64,000 bases of DNA. Origin: Eubacterium sp. CAG:180 (GTDB lineage: Bacteria > Bacillota > Clostridia > Oscillospirales > Acutalibacteraceae). The stretch is taken from contig HF993133.1 in NCBI GenBank assembly GCA_000432435.1, positions 91,265 through 155,264 of the forward strand. The letters run 5' to 3'. The notes beneath the pieces were generated by a model. That model did not search any database. It worked only from the letters and a program-made list of their open reading frames with translations, and had not been told where the DNA came from. The translations under genes were made by a program, and so were the position numbers. Shown in pieces: positions 25,346-34,537 of this stretch (its first letter is position 1; every line of letters begins with the position of its first letter).

Positions 25346-27477
25346 CAGTCGTCCTCTTGAGTCTTTGTGCTTTTCTTTTTGCGCTCCGCTTTTTTCTCAA
25401 AGCCGCAGTTTTCGTCAAGGCAAGCTAAGATTCCGCCTTTTTTCTTGAAGAGCGACTTGCCGCACTTGGGACATTTTTCGTCCGTCGGCTTATCCCACGT
25501 CATAAAGTTGCATTCGGGATAATTTTCGCAGCCGAAGAACGTATATCCTTTTTTGCTCTTTTTCTGAATCACCTTGCCTCCGCACACCGGGCAGGTGGCG
25601 GTTGTCTCTATTACGTACGGCTTTGTGTTTTTGCACTCCGGATAACCCGGGCACGCGAGGAATTTACCGAATCTGCCGGTTTTTATAACCATCATTCTTC
25701 CGCACTTTTCGCACGGAATATTTGTCTCGTCCTCCTTAAGCTTTATCTTAACGCCCTCCATATCGGCTTTTGCCTTTTCAAGCGTTTTGTCAAAGCCGTC
25801 ATAAAACGTATGAAGCATTGCTATATAATCTATTTCGTGATGCTCCACCTTATCGAGATCGCTCTCCATGGAGGCCGTAAATTTTACGTTAACTATATTC
25901 GGGAAATGCTCCTTTAAGAGCTTGACGACCGCTTCTCCGAGCTCCGTGGGCTTAAGCTGCTTCTGCTCGCGGACAACATATTCGCGCGAGGTAATGGTTG
26001 ACACTATTGATGCGTACGTACTCGGTCTGCCGACGCCCGTTTCCTCAAGCATCTTAATGAGCGAGCCCTCGGTATAGCGCGCAGGCGGCTGTGTGAAGTG
26101 CTGATTTCCGAGCATTTCCTTGAGCTTTAATGCATCGCCCGCCTTGATTTCGGGTAGCTTGCCCTCGTCCTCGTCCTCATCTGTTGCGGCTTCGTAAAGG
26201 CGTGTATAACCGTCAAAACGAACCGTATAACCGCTCGCATTAAACGTGCAATATCTGTCGGTGTTTTTGTCACTCTCGCCGACTGCCTTTATTTCTATCT
26301 TTACCGTATCCTGTATACAATTTGACATAAGACTTGCCATAAAGCGCTTCCAAATAAGGCTGTAAAGCTTGAACTGCTCCGGAGTAAGACTCTTTTTGGC
26401 AATTTCGGGTGTGATTGCCGGAACAGTGGGGCGAATTGCCTCGTGGCCGTCCTGTGCGCTCGCCTTAGTTTTAAAATAGCGCGGCTTTTCGGGCAAATAC
26501 TGCTTGCCGTAATTCTCCTCGATAAAGGCGTTGCCCTCCTGCCTTGCCTCTTCCGATATACGGAGCGAGTCGGTTCTCATATATGTTATAAGACCTGTTG
26601 CGCCGAAGCCCTCTACCTCCATACCTTCATAAAGCTCCTGCGCTATTTTCATAGTGCGCTTAGCCTGGAATCCGAGCTTTCTGGAGGCGTCCTGCTGCAT
26701 TGTGGAGGTTGTAAACGGCGGCGCCGGAGAACGTCTGCGCGTTCCTTTTTTGACCGACGACACGGAGTATTCCGCATCCTGAAGTCTCGCTAAAATCGCG
26801 TCGGTCTCCTCTTTTGTCTTGAGCTTTATCTTGCCGGTTTCGTCGCCCGTAAACGCTGCCTTAAACGCTTTTTTTGAGGACGGCGCGGTGAATTTTGCGT
26901 CAAGTGACCAATATTCTTCGGGAACGAATTTGCGGATTTCCTCTTCGCGGTCAACGACGAGCCTTACGGCAACGGACTGAACTCTGCCTGCCGAAAGTCC
27001 TCTGTGTATCTTTTGCGATACGAACGGGCTGAGCTTATAGCCGACAAGTCTGTCGAGAATTCTTCTCGCCTGTTGAGCGTCAACAAGGTCCATATCGATT
27101 TTTTCGGGGCTTGCTATGCCCTTTCTGACCGCGTTTTCATTTATCTCGTTAAATTTAACTCTGTTCTTTTCATCAAGCGGCAGCCCGAGAACCGTGGCAA
27201 GATGCCAGGAAATAGCCTCTCCCTCTCGGTCGGGGTCGGTTGCGAGCAGAACCTCATCTGCATTTGCTGCTTTTTCCTTTAATTCCTTGACAAGCTTCTC
27301 CTTGCCCTTAACTATTGCGTATTTCGGTGCAAAGTCGTTTTTGATGTCAACCGAGAGCTTTGCCGCCGGCAAATCCCTTATATGCCCTACGGACGCGGTT
27401 ACATCGTAACTTTTTCCGAGATATTTTTTAATCATTGTCGCCTTGTGCGGCGACTCCACTATAACAAGCTTTGACAT
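25345..27477 (-). CDS. topA: DNA topoisomerase I
   Basis: A 710-residue type IA topoisomerase that relaxes negative supercoils. ATG 27477 (MSKLVIVESPHKA) has AGGAG at suitable spacing; an in-frame TTG two codons upstream does not. The TOPRIM domain shows VESPHKA and ATDPDREGEAISWHL, and the catalytic region shows ITYMRTDSLRIS. Three C-terminal zinc ribbons are present, the first two with four cysteines (CEKCGRM...CPGYPEC, CPVCGGK...CENYPEC) and a third in CPKCGKS...CLDENC. Lies between dprA and trmFO. Confidence 0.97.
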   Translation of the reverse strand: MSKLVIVESPHKATMIKKYLGKSYDVTASVGHIRDLPAAKLSVDIKNDFAPKYAIVKGKEKLVKELKEKAANADEVLLATDPDREGEAISWHLATVLGLPLDEKNRVKFNEINENAVRKGIASPEKIDMDLVDAQQARRILDRLVGYKLSPFVSQKIHRGLSAGRVQSVAVRLVVDREEEIRKFVPEEYWSLDAKFTAPSSKKAFKAAFTGDETGKIKLKTKEETDAILARLQDAEYSVSSVKKGTRRRSPAPPFTTSTMQQDASRKLGFQAKRTMKIAQELYEGMEVEGFGATGLITYMRTDSLRISEEARQEGNAFIEENYGKQYLPEKPRYFKTKASAQDGHEAIRPTVPAITPEIAKKSLTPEQFKLYSLIWKRFMASLMSNCIQDTVKIEIKAVGESDKNTDRYCTFNASGYTVRFDGYTRLYEAATDEDEDEGKLPEIKAGDALKLKEMLGNQHFTQPPARYTEGSLIKMLEETGVGRPSTYASIVSTITSREYVVREQKQLKPTELGEAVVKLLKEHFPNIVNVKFTASMESDLDKVEHHEIDYIAMLHTFYDGFDKTLEKAKADMEGVKIKLKEDETNIPCEKCGRMMVIKTGRFGKFLACPGYPECKNTKPYVIETTATCPVCGGKVIQKKSKKGYTFFGCENYPECNFMTWDKPTDEKCPKCGKSLFKKKGGILACLDENCGFEKKAERKKKSTKTQEDD

Positions 27478-27518
27478 AAACAAACTCCTGTTTCTCGATA
27501 ATAACGGCTTTTGCCGTA

Positions 27519-28751
27519 TCAGACCTTATAATAATGCTTTCCCTCAGAGAGGGCGACGAGCGAATACAGCTCGAGTTCGGTAAGAGCGGCAAGTGTATCG
27601 GCGGAGGAGAGCTTCGCTTCCTCGCTCAAATCATCAATATGCCGCGGCTCGGTTGTTAAGACCGAATACAGCTTTTTCGCGTTTTCCGTAAGCGAGTCGG
27701 GCAACTCCCTCGGCGCGCTCTTCTGCGGAGTCTTATTCTCCGCCGCTTTTCTCTGTGCCGTCTTTGATTTTTGCCTTACGGCACGATGAGCGGCTTCCGG
27801 AACGGAGACTTCCTCAATCGGCATATTTTTAAGAGCCTCGCCGAGCGGCTTATCCGCTCCGCTTAAATCAATCTTATCCGGGTAAGTATAATAATATTCT
27901 TCCAAAACGTCAAGTGCCGTAAATACGGGCTTTGCTCCGTCGTGTATCAGGCGGTTGGTTCCGGTGAACGCAGAGGTTATGACTTCGCCCGGGACGGCAA
28001 ACACGTCTCTGCCCTCCGAGAGAGCAAGCCTTGCCGTAATAAGCGAGCCGCTCCTCTCGCCGGCCTCAACCACTATTGTGCCGAGGCTCATCCCCGAAAT
28101 TATCCTGTTTCTCATCGGGAATGTTGTTCTCGACGCAGGAGTAAACGGAAAATACTCCGTTATAACCGCACCGTTTTTTGATATTTCACGCCTTAGAGCG
28201 GCATTGTCGCGCAAATAGTCGGTTCCGAGCCCGCAGCCCAGAACGGCTATCGTTCTTCCGCCCTCCATAGCGCCGGTATGCGCCGCGCTGTCAACGCCGA
28301 GCGCACCGCCCGAAACTATGACGGCGCCCGCCTTTGCAAGCTTTGACGACAGCAGCCTTGTGACGCGCATGCTGTAATTCGACGCCTTTCTCGTGCCGAC
28401 TACCGAAAGCATAACCTCGCTGTTTAAAATCGTTTCATCGCCCCAAACAAAGAGCACCGACGGAGGGTCTGCGATTACTCTGAGTCTTTTCGGATAATAT
28501 TCGCTGTCGGGCGTTATTATGCGCCAGCCGTTATCGACGCAAACACGAAGCGTCTCGGCGAATTGCGACGGGCTGAAAAGTGACAGCTTGTTTATCTGTG
28601 ACGCCGTAAGTATACCCGAAAGCCGCCATTCGCGACTGCCCTTTTCATAGAGCATTCGCGCGCTTCCGAAGTAATTTATAATATCCGCAGTTTTGGCCCC
28701 CGCTCCGAGAGTTTTTGCGAGCCAGAGCCAGTAAACACTCTCATTGTTCAT
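27519..28751 (-). CDS. dprA: DNA processing protein DprA
   Basis: A 410-residue DprA/Smf protein, which loads RecA on incoming single-stranded DNA in natural transformation. The Rossmann-like core has VVGTRKASNY, VSGGALGVDSAAHTGAM and FPMRNRIISGMS. A C-terminal winged helix (about 345-410) follows a low-complexity linker of Lys/Ala/Gln (about 315-350). ATG 28751 overlaps the preceding methyltransferase stop as ATGA; a GTG five codons upstream is the alternative. dprA-topA-trmFO is a conserved order. Confidence 0.95.
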   Translation of the reverse strand: MNNESVYWLWLAKTLGAGAKTADIINYFGSARMLYEKGSREWRLSGILTASQINKLSLFSPSQFAETLRVCVDNGWRIITPDSEYYPKRLRVIADPPSVLFVWGDETILNSEVMLSVVGTRKASNYSMRVTRLLSSKLAKAGAVIVSGGALGVDSAAHTGAMEGGRTIAVLGCGLGTDYLRDNAALRREISKNGAVITEYFPFTPASRTTFPMRNRIISGMSLGTIVVEAGERSGSLITARLALSEGRDVFAVPGEVITSAFTGTNRLIHDGAKPVFTALDVLEEYYYTYPDKIDLSGADKPLGEALKNMPIEEVSVPEAAHRAVRQKSKTAQRKAAENKTPQKSAPRELPDSLTENAKKLYSVLTTEPRHIDDLSEEAKLSSADTLAALTELELYSLVALSEGKHYYKV

Positions 28752-29524
28752 TTCATCATTTCCCACATTGTTATCGTAGCGGCAGCGGAAGCATTAAGCG
28801 ACTCCGCCTTGCCGCCCATCGGTATTGTTATAAACCTGTCGGAAAAAGCCTTTACTTCATTTGACACGCCGTTTCCCTCGTTCCCTATAACGGTGACCGC
28901 TCCGCGCGAAAAATCGACAGTCGTTATATCCTCTGCCGCGGAATCCGGCACCGTTGACAACACGGGTAAGCCGTTTTCCCTCGCCTTTTGCAGCACCGGC
29001 AAAACAGACGGCACGCTTATGACGGGAAGTCTCAAAAGTGCGCCCATTGACGCTCTGAGGGCTTTGGGATTATATATATCGCAGCCGCCGCCGACTATCA
29101 GCGCATCAACCCCGAGTGCCTCTGCGGTACGTGATATCGCACCGAGATTGTCGGGATTCTGAATACCGTCAAGCGCAACGTATTTTTTCGGTGAAGACGG
29201 GCATATCTCCGCCGTTTCTTTCATTTTTACCGTACAAAACACGCCCTGTGAATTCACGGTATCCGCAAGCTTTTGCGCCACCTCGTCCGCTGCTTCAAAA
29301 GCCGCAACGCTGTTTTCTATAAGCGCAGTCACCCTTTCAGCGTAACGCGAAAGTGCCGTCTCGGTATAAAAAAGCTCCTGCACATTGTATCCGCTCTCAA
29401 GAGCGTCAAAGCAAAGCCTTGCTCCCTCAAGGACAAAAAGCCCCTCTGTATTTCGCGCTCTCGCACTGTCGCGCAGCTTTACGAAGGCTTTGATTTTTTC
29501 GTTATTTCTGCTCGTTATCCGCAT
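28748..29524 (-). CDS. SpoU/TrmH-family RNA 2'-O-methyltransferase
   Basis: A 258-residue knotted methyltransferase acting on rRNA or tRNA ribose. The start is ATG 29524 (MRITSRNNEKIK), with AGGAG six bases upstream. The N-terminal substrate-binding domain contains LFVLEGARLCFDAL. The SPOUT domain carries the three usual motifs: LDGIQNPDNLGAISRTAEAL, VIGNEGNGVSNEV and ITIPMGGKAESLNASAAA, which form the SAM-binding knot. In Firmicutes this kind of gene lies near rplT and the phenylalanyl-tRNA synthetase genes; the target nucleotide is not deducible. Confidence 0.92.
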   Translation of the reverse strand: MRITSRNNEKIKAFVKLRDSARARNTEGLFVLEGARLCFDALESGYNVQELFYTETALSRYAERVTALIENSVAAFEAADEVAQKLADTVNSQGVFCTVKMKETAEICPSSPKKYVALDGIQNPDNLGAISRTAEALGVDALIVGGGCDIYNPKALRASMGALLRLPVISVPSVLPVLQKARENGLPVLSTVPDSAAEDITTVDFSRGAVTVIGNEGNGVSNEVKAFSDRFITIPMGGKAESLNASAAATITMWEMMK

Positions 29525-29644
29525 AAAATTCTCCTGTGATGCGAGCATCGGTTTTTCCTTAGATCGCGCGCCTTTGAAACCTTGTGCAAAAAAGTCCCGA
29601 ATGCACGTGATTTAAAGCAAAACCGAAGTGCCGTAATTAAAAGG

Positions 29645-29676
29645 AAAAACACGCCTGAGGGAAACTCTCAGGCGTG
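29645..29676 (-). terminator. Rho-independent terminator of infC-rpmI-rplT
   Basis: On the minus strand CACGCCTGAG pairs with CTCAGGCGTG across a 7-base loop and is followed by T5. It starts eight bases after the rplT stop. Confidence 0.92.
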
Positions 29677-29684
29677 GCAATAAC

Positions 29685-30041
29685 TTATTTAAGCGCTTCT
29701 TTAGCTTTTTCGGTAAGCGTGGTAAACGCCGCCGGATCCGAAATTGCAATCTCCGAAAGCATCTTGCGGTTTAAGTCGATACCGGCTTTTTTAAGGCCGT
29801 TTATGAAGGTTGAATAATTCATACCGTTCATCTTGCAGGCAGCCGAGGTTCTTGTTATCCAAAGCTGTCTGAAATCTCTCTTCTTCTGCTTTCTGCCGAT
29901 ATAAGCATACTGGCCGGACTTCATAACCGCTTCCTTTGCGGTCTTGAAAAGTCTGCTCTTTGAGCCGTAGTAGCCCTTAGCAAGCTTTAATGTTTTATTT
30001 CTTCTTTTGCGAGTCATCATCGCACCTTTAACACGTGCCAT
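29685..30041 (-). CDS. rplT: 50S ribosomal protein L20
   Basis: 118 residues, the standard bL20 length. It begins MARVKGAMMTRKRRNKTLKL with the basic N-terminal extension and contains RDFRQLWITRTSAACKMNG in the globular part. L20 binds 23S rRNA early in assembly and, in Firmicutes, also represses its own operon by binding the infC leader. Last gene of infC-rpmI-rplT. Confidence 0.98.
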   Translation of the reverse strand: MARVKGAMMTRKRRNKTLKLAKGYYGSKSRLFKTAKEAVMKSGQYAYIGRKQKKRDFRQLWITRTSAACKMNGMNYSTFINGLKKAGIDLNRKMLSEIAISDPAAFTTLTEKAKEALK

Positions 30042-30092
30042 TAGTTAGTTACCTCCGAATGTTTAAGTATGGCGGTATATAAACCGCTCCGA

Positions 30093-30290
30093 TTATTTAT
30101 AAGGAATGAGACGTTTAATCTGCTTAACATTAGTTGTATCGGCAACGGATGTCTTGCGAAGATTTCTCTTTCTCTTTGTGTTCTTTTTGGTAAGGATATG
30201 AGACTTGTTGGCATGTGCTCTTATCGGCTTGCCGTTCTTTGATAATTTGAAGCGTTTTTTAGCTCCGCTGTGTGTTTTGATCTTAGGCAT
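30093..30290 (-). CDS. rpmI: 50S ribosomal protein L35
   Basis: 65 residues, beginning MPKIKTHSGAKKRFKLSKNG, the family signature. ATG 30290 has AGGAGG upstream; longer readings in frame have no support. Small basic protein of the large subunit. Confidence 0.98.
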   Translation of the reverse strand: MPKIKTHSGAKKRFKLSKNGKPIRAHANKSHILTKKNTKRKRNLRKTSVADTTNVKQIKRLIPYK

Positions 30291-30319
30291 TGCAAAATTC
30301 CTCCTGATATTTTTTACGG

Positions 30320-30832
30320 TCACGCCTTGGGCGCAAGGAACATCAGCATCTGACGCCCCTCGAGCTTCGCCGGTTTTTCGACTGTTGCAAACTCTTCGCA
30401 AGCTTCGGCAAAGCGTTTCATAGAAACCTCACCTATCTGCGGATGAGCCATTTCACGGCCTCTGAAACGGATGGAAACCTTGACCTTATTTCCGGCCTTT
30501 AAGAATTTGTGAGCGTGATTGACCTTCGTCTCAAAGTCGTGAGTATCAATGTTGAGCGAAAGACGAATCTCCTTGATTTCAATAACGCGCTGGTTTTTTC
30601 TGTTTTCCTTTTCGCGCTTTGACTGCTCAAAACGGTATTTGCCGTAATCCATGATTTTACAAACGGGCGGCTTTGCGTTGGGGGATATTTTAACAAGGTC
30701 GAGGTTTCTCTCCTCTGCCTTTTTAAGAGCCTCCTTAGCCGACATTATGCCGAGCTGCTCTCCGCCGTCGGTTACTACGCGTACTTCCCTGTCACGGATG
30801 TCTTCATTGATCTGCATTTCTTTGGTACCGAT
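30320..30832 (-). CDS. infC: Translation initiation factor IF-3 (ATC start)
   Basis: IF-3 keeps ribosomal subunits apart and proofreads the initiator codon. The N domain (MQINEDIRDREVRVV, GEQLGIMSAKEAL) and C domain (RLSLNIDTHDFETK, VKVSIRFRGREMAHP) are complete. The nearest ATG (30817) lies 24 bases from the only ribosome binding site (GGAG, 30842-30845), too far. Five codons upstream an ATC (30830-30832) lies exactly nine bases from it, giving 170 residues starting (I)GTKEMQINED. Non-canonical ATT/ATC starts are the rule for infC because IF-3 discriminates against them and so limits its own synthesis. I infer the same here. Confidence 0.93.
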   Translation of the reverse strand: MGTKEMQINEDIRDREVRVVTDGGEQLGIMSAKEALKKAEERNLDLVKISPNAKPPVCKIMDYGKYRFEQSKREKENRKNQRVIEIKEIRLSLNIDTHDFETKVNHAHKFLKAGNKVKVSIRFRGREMAHPQIGEVSMKRFAEACEEFATVEKPAKLEGRQMLMFLAPKA

Positions 30833-30980
30833 AGGTAATCACTCCGTTCTTAAAATAAAATAACAAAAGTGCGAACAGATAACCGCTCGCACTCAACACA
30901 CTTAATAAGGGATAACCCCGATGTATTGACCCGTTTCATCTTAAAATCACGGGTGAGAACGAACTGCTCTACTTTGTTGT
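30833..30980 (-). ncRNA. L20-type infC leader (autoregulatory 5' UTR)
   Basis: About 150 bases of transcribed, non-coding leader between the consensus promoter and infC. It holds several pairable segments, including CACCCGTG...ACGGGTCA, and near the end an 11-base-pair hairpin followed by a T-rich stretch. In low-GC Gram-positives the infC-rpmI-rplT leader binds L20 to trigger premature termination. Position and terminator fit that model; I have not verified the L20-binding fold. Confidence 0.7.
30868..30893 (-). terminator. Leader attenuator hairpin before infC
   Basis: On the minus strand AGTGCGAGCGG pairs with CTGTTCGCACT (two G-U pairs, TTAT loop), then TTTTG and further T-rich sequence. 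It lies between promoter and start codon, so it should attenuate infC transcription. Confidence 0.75.
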
Positions 30981-30986
30981 AACGGT

Positions 30987-31015
30987 ATTATATGACTTCT
31001 TTTGCGCTTTGTCAA
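30987..31015 (-). promoter_or_regulatory. Perfect consensus promoter of infC-rpmI-rplT
   Basis: Minus-strand TTGACA (31010-31015) and TATAAT (30987-30992) with exactly 17 bases between, the strongest sigma-A-type match in the window. Confidence 0.92.
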
Positions 31016-31054
31016 GGACTTTTTGCGGCCTTTGAAATTAAATTTAAACAAAGA

Positions 31055-31083
31055 TTGATTATGCCGCCGTAATATGTTATCAT
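31055..31083 (+). promoter_or_regulatory. Promoter of ddl-DUF1934-argS
   Basis: TTGATT (31055-31060) and TATCAT (31078-31083) with 17-base spacing, about 70 bases before ddl and divergent from the infC promoter. Confidence 0.6.
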
Positions 31084-31151
31084 TTATTAGTATATGTATA
31101 ATTATATCTCAGCTCAATTTATTTTCTGAAATTTTCACGGGGTGATAAATT

Positions 31152-32219
31152 ATGAAGAAGGTTCTCGTTCTTTTCGGCGGAGTATCAAGCGAGCACGACG
31201 TTTCGTGCGTATCGGCTTCATACGTTGTAAGCAACATTCCGCGCGATAAATACGAGGTTTGCCCGCTCGGTATAACCAAGGAGGGCGAATGGTTTCTCTT
31301 TGAGGGCGACGTTTCTCTTTTGCCGGAGGATAAATGGATAAAAAGCGGCAAATGCACAAAGGCTTTGCTCTCGCCCGACAGAAAAGACCACGGCATCACG
31401 GTTTTCAGGGAGTCCGGTCCCGAAAAGATACATATTGACGTCTGCTTTCCCGTAATGCACGGCAAAAACGGTGAGGACGGCACAATACAAGGGCTTTTGG
31501 AGCTGTCGGGTATACCGTATGTCGGCTGCGGCGTTCTTGCGTCGTCTGTGTGCATGGATAAGGCGGTCACAAACACGCTTGCCGACCAAGCCGGAATAGC
31601 TCAGGCAAAATGGCTCGCGACCGACGTAAACGAATACCGCGAAAACCGCACCGAATTCATAAAAAAAGCCGAAGCAACACTCGGCTATCCGATATTCGTA
31701 AAACCGGCCAACGCAGGCTCCTCAGTAGGCATCACAAAGGCTCACGACGAAAGCGAGCTGCGAGAGGCTCTCGAAAAGGCGTTCTCGTGCGACAGAAAAG
31801 CGGTTCTCGAAGAATTTGTGGACGGCTTTGAGGTTGAGTGTGCCGTAATAGGAAATTACAGGCCGATGGCGTCCTGCATAGGCCAGATAATCTCCTGCAA
31901 CGAATTCTACGACTACACCGCGAAATATGTGAGCGACAGCCGCTTGCTCATTCCCGCAGAGCTTCCCGAGGATAAGCAAAACGAGGTTCGCAAGGAAGCC
32001 GTAAGGGCATTTAAAACTCTCGGCTGTACGGGGCTGTCAAGAGTCGATTTCTTTGTGAGAAAATCAGACGGCAGGGTGATGTTCAACGAGATAAATACAA
32101 TTCCCGGCTTTACCTCAATCAGTATGTATCCGAAGCTTATGGAGCAAAGCGGCGTCCCCTACCCGAAGCTTTTGGATAAGCTCTTTAAGCTTGCCGCGGA
32201 GATAAAAGAAGATAAGTGA
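31152..32219 (+). CDS. ddl: D-alanine--D-alanine ligase
   Basis: A 355-residue ATP-grasp ligase making the D-Ala-D-Ala end of the peptidoglycan stem in the cytosol. N-terminal LFGGVSSEHDVSCVSA, ATP-binding IFVKPANAGSSVGITKA and the C-terminal metal site FNEINTIPGFTSISMYPKL are present. The omega loop reads YDYTAKY, with the Lys-Tyr pair typical of D-Ala-D-Ala rather than D-Ala-D-lactate enzymes, so no glycopeptide resistance is implied. It is the first gene of a plus-strand run with DUF1934 and argS and diverges from infC. Confidence 0.95.
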   Translation: MKKVLVLFGGVSSEHDVSCVSASYVVSNIPRDKYEVCPLGITKEGEWFLFEGDVSLLPEDKWIKSGKCTKALLSPDRKDHGITVFRESGPEKIHIDVCFPVMHGKNGEDGTIQGLLELSGIPYVGCGVLASSVCMDKAVTNTLADQAGIAQAKWLATDVNEYRENRTEFIKKAEATLGYPIFVKPANAGSSVGITKAHDESELREALEKAFSCDRKAVLEEFVDGFEVECAVIGNYRPMASCIGQIISCNEFYDYTAKYVSDSRLLIPAELPEDKQNEVRKEAVRAFKTLGCTGLSRVDFFVRKSDGRVMFNEINTIPGFTSISMYPKLMEQSGVPYPKLLDKLFKLAAEIKEDK

Positions 32220-32228
32220 TAAGATAAT

Positions 32229-32663
32229 ATGAAAAAAGATGTTCTGATAGAGGTGGAAAACACCCAGACGCTCGGCGGCCGCGACGAAAAATACACCGTC
32301 AGCGTAAACGGCACGCTCGAATACGGTGACGGACGATACACTCTCGCCTACACCGAATACGACGGAGAGCTGAAGGGCTGCAAGACCCTTGTTACCGTTG
32401 AGGGCGGCGACAGCGTCAGCGTAGCGCGAGAGGGCGGATACAGCACGGAGCTGAAGCTTAAAAACGGCGAGCGCCGCACAAGCGTATATTCAACGCCCTA
32501 CGGCGAATTTTCGCTCGGACTTTTTACGAACCGTGTTTTCACGGATATGTCGGAAAACGGCGGCACGCTCGAAACCGAGTACACAATAGAATTTGCCCCC
32601 GATTCAAGGGCTCTCAACTCAATGAAAATAACTGTTTCTGAAGGGAAAATAGAAGATGTCTAA
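32229..32663 (+). CDS. DUF1934 (YwiB-like) beta-barrel protein
   Basis: A 144-residue protein rich in beta strands with no signal peptide. It shows the DUF1934 pattern: YTVSVNGTLEYGDGRYTLAY, a middle YSTPYGEFSLGLFT and a C-terminal strand pair. Placement directly before argS (overlap of 8 bases) copies the ywiB-argS pair of Bacillus. The fold resembles lipocalin-like barrels, but the function is not known to me. The conserved link with argS hints at a shared regulatory or stress role. Confidence 0.85.
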   Translation: MKKDVLIEVENTQTLGGRDEKYTVSVNGTLEYGDGRYTLAYTEYDGELKGCKTLVTVEGGDSVSVAREGGYSTELKLKNGERRTSVYSTPYGEFSLGLFTNRVFTDMSENGGTLETEYTIEFAPDSRALNSMKITVSEGKIEDV

Positions 32664-34398
32664 AATAGTTAAAGATACCGAAAACCGGCTTCACTCTCTC
32701 GTAACCGAGGCTCTCGGAAAAGCGATTGCCGACGGAGTTTTACCCGCCGAGCCTATACCGGGCTTCAAGGTAGAGGTCCCGGCCGACAGAGCCAACGGCG
32801 ACTACTCGGTAAACGCGGCGTTTGCCTGCGCGAGAGCATTTCGCACCGCTCCGAAAAAAATTGCCGATGCCGTTTCGAAATATATTGACCTCGGCGACTC
32901 ATATTTCGAGTCCTGCAGCGTTGCGGGTCCCGGATTTATAAACTTCACGCTCGGCGACAGATATTACGCCGATATACTGCTCGACATCAAGGAGTGCGGC
33001 GAAAAATACGGCAGCAGCGACTTCGGCAAGAATAAAAAAGTGAACGTCGAATTCGTCTCGGCAAATCCCACGGGTCCCATGCATATGGGCAACGCGCGCG
33101 GCGGTGCTCTCGGCGACTGTCTCGCCTCGGTACTGTCAATGGCAGGCTACGACGTCTCGCGTGAATTCTATATCAACGATGCAGGCAATCAGATAGATAA
33201 ATTTGCACTCTCCTTGGATATTCGTTATCAACAGCTGTTTTCGGGCGATAAAGCGCCCTCTCTTCCGGAGGACAGCTATCACGGTGCGGACATAAAGGAG
33301 CGTGCCGAGGAATTTGCAAAGCAGTACGGCGACAGCTATATGGAAAAGAGCGAGGAGCAGAGGAGAAAAGCACTCGTAGACTTCGCTTTGCCTAAAAACA
33401 TACAGAATATGAAGGACAATCTCGCCAAATACCGAATTAAATACGACACATGGTTCCACGAGAGCGTGCTTCATAAAGGTGCTGTCGACGATGTGATAAA
33501 AATCCTCACCGACAACGGTATGACATATGAAAAAGACGGTGCTCTCTGGTATAAAAACATCGAAATGCAGACAAAGCTGCTTAAAAAGGCGGGCAAAACG
33601 AAGGAGCAGATAGACCGCCTTGAATTAAAGGACGACGTGCTCATTCGTCAAAACGGCAATCCCACATACTTTGCCGCCGACATAGCCTATCACCGCAACA
33701 AGCTTGTTGACCGCGGCTTTGACAAAGCGATAGATGTCTGGGGTGCCGACCACCACGGCCACGTAGCAAGGCTAAAGGGCGCACTTGAAGCCATAGGCAT
33801 TGATTCGTCAAGGCTCGACGTTGTTTTAATGCAGCTTGTAAACCTTATGAAGGACGGCGAACCCGTAAGAATGTCAAAGCGTACGGGAAACGCCGTAACG
33901 CTTGTCGATTTGCTTGACGAAGTACCGATTGACGCCGCAAGATTTTTCTTCAATATGCGCGAGCCCGGCTCAACAATAGACTTTGATTTGGGACTTGCCG
34001 TAAAAGAGGATTCGCAAAACCCCGTTTATTACTGCCAGTACGCAAACGCGAGAATATGCAGCATACTCCGCAAGATGAAAGAGGAGGGCATTGAACCGCG
34101 CGACTGCACCGAAGAGGAGCTTATGCTCTTAAATGCGCCTGAGGAGCGCGAGCTTATACGCCACCTCTCGGCTCTGACGGACGAGATAATCACCGCCGCT
34201 AAGGACTATGACCCGGCAAGAATAACACGCTATGCCGTAACGCTTGCCACACTCTTCCACAAGTTCTACAACGCCTGCAGAGTGGGCGTTGACGACGAGA
34301 AGCTCCGTGCGGCAAGACTTTATCTGTGCTGCAGGGTCAAGGATGTTATGGGCATAATACTTACGGAATTTAAAATCACGGTTCCCGAAAGTATGTAA
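32656..34398 (+). CDS. argS: Arginyl-tRNA synthetase
   Basis: A 580-residue class I synthetase charging tRNA-Arg. The ArgRS N-terminal additional domain occupies residues 1-120. The HIGH motif is HMGN in ANPTGPMHMGNARGGALGD (about 140). A KMSKS-like motif appears as VRMSKRTGN, and the DALR anticodon-binding domain ends the protein. The start overlaps the end of DUF1934, and a strong terminator closes the transcript. Confidence 0.97.
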   Translation: MSKIVKDTENRLHSLVTEALGKAIADGVLPAEPIPGFKVEVPADRANGDYSVNAAFACARAFRTAPKKIADAVSKYIDLGDSYFESCSVAGPGFINFTLGDRYYADILLDIKECGEKYGSSDFGKNKKVNVEFVSANPTGPMHMGNARGGALGDCLASVLSMAGYDVSREFYINDAGNQIDKFALSLDIRYQQLFSGDKAPSLPEDSYHGADIKERAEEFAKQYGDSYMEKSEEQRRKALVDFALPKNIQNMKDNLAKYRIKYDTWFHESVLHKGAVDDVIKILTDNGMTYEKDGALWYKNIEMQTKLLKKAGKTKEQIDRLELKDDVLIRQNGNPTYFAADIAYHRNKLVDRGFDKAIDVWGADHHGHVARLKGALEAIGIDSSRLDVVLMQLVNLMKDGEPVRMSKRTGNAVTLVDLLDEVPIDAARFFFNMREPGSTIDFDLGLAVKEDSQNPVYYCQYANARICSILRKMKEEGIEPRDCTEEELMLLNAPEERELIRHLSALTDEIITAAKDYDPARITRYAVTLATLFHKFYNACRVGVDDEKLRAARLYLCCRVKDVMGIILTEFKITVPESM

Positions 34399-34423
34399 TC
34401 AAAAACACAAAAGCATAATAAAG

Positions 34424-34466
34424 CCGGAAAGCTGAGCGTTCATAAGCTCTCGCTTTCCGGTTTTTT
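34424..34466 (+). terminator. Rho-independent terminator of argS
   Basis: Outer stem CCGGAAAGC / GCTTTCCGG with an inner GAGC/GCTC pairing, followed by T6. It begins 26 bases after the argS stop codon and also separates argS from the convergent sialidase-like gene. Confidence 0.92.
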
Positions 34467-34537
34467 ATACGTATTTTCAATTCCGTCGGAAATCAAAATT
34501 CGTGATTTGCAAGCTCCGATTTAACATTCGGCTGTTT

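Noticed and set aside
31152..32219. Vancomycin-resistance type D-Ala-D-lactate ligase
   Set aside because: The omega loop carries Lys-Tyr (YDYTAKY) as in ordinary D-Ala-D-Ala ligases, and no vanH/vanX neighbours exist.
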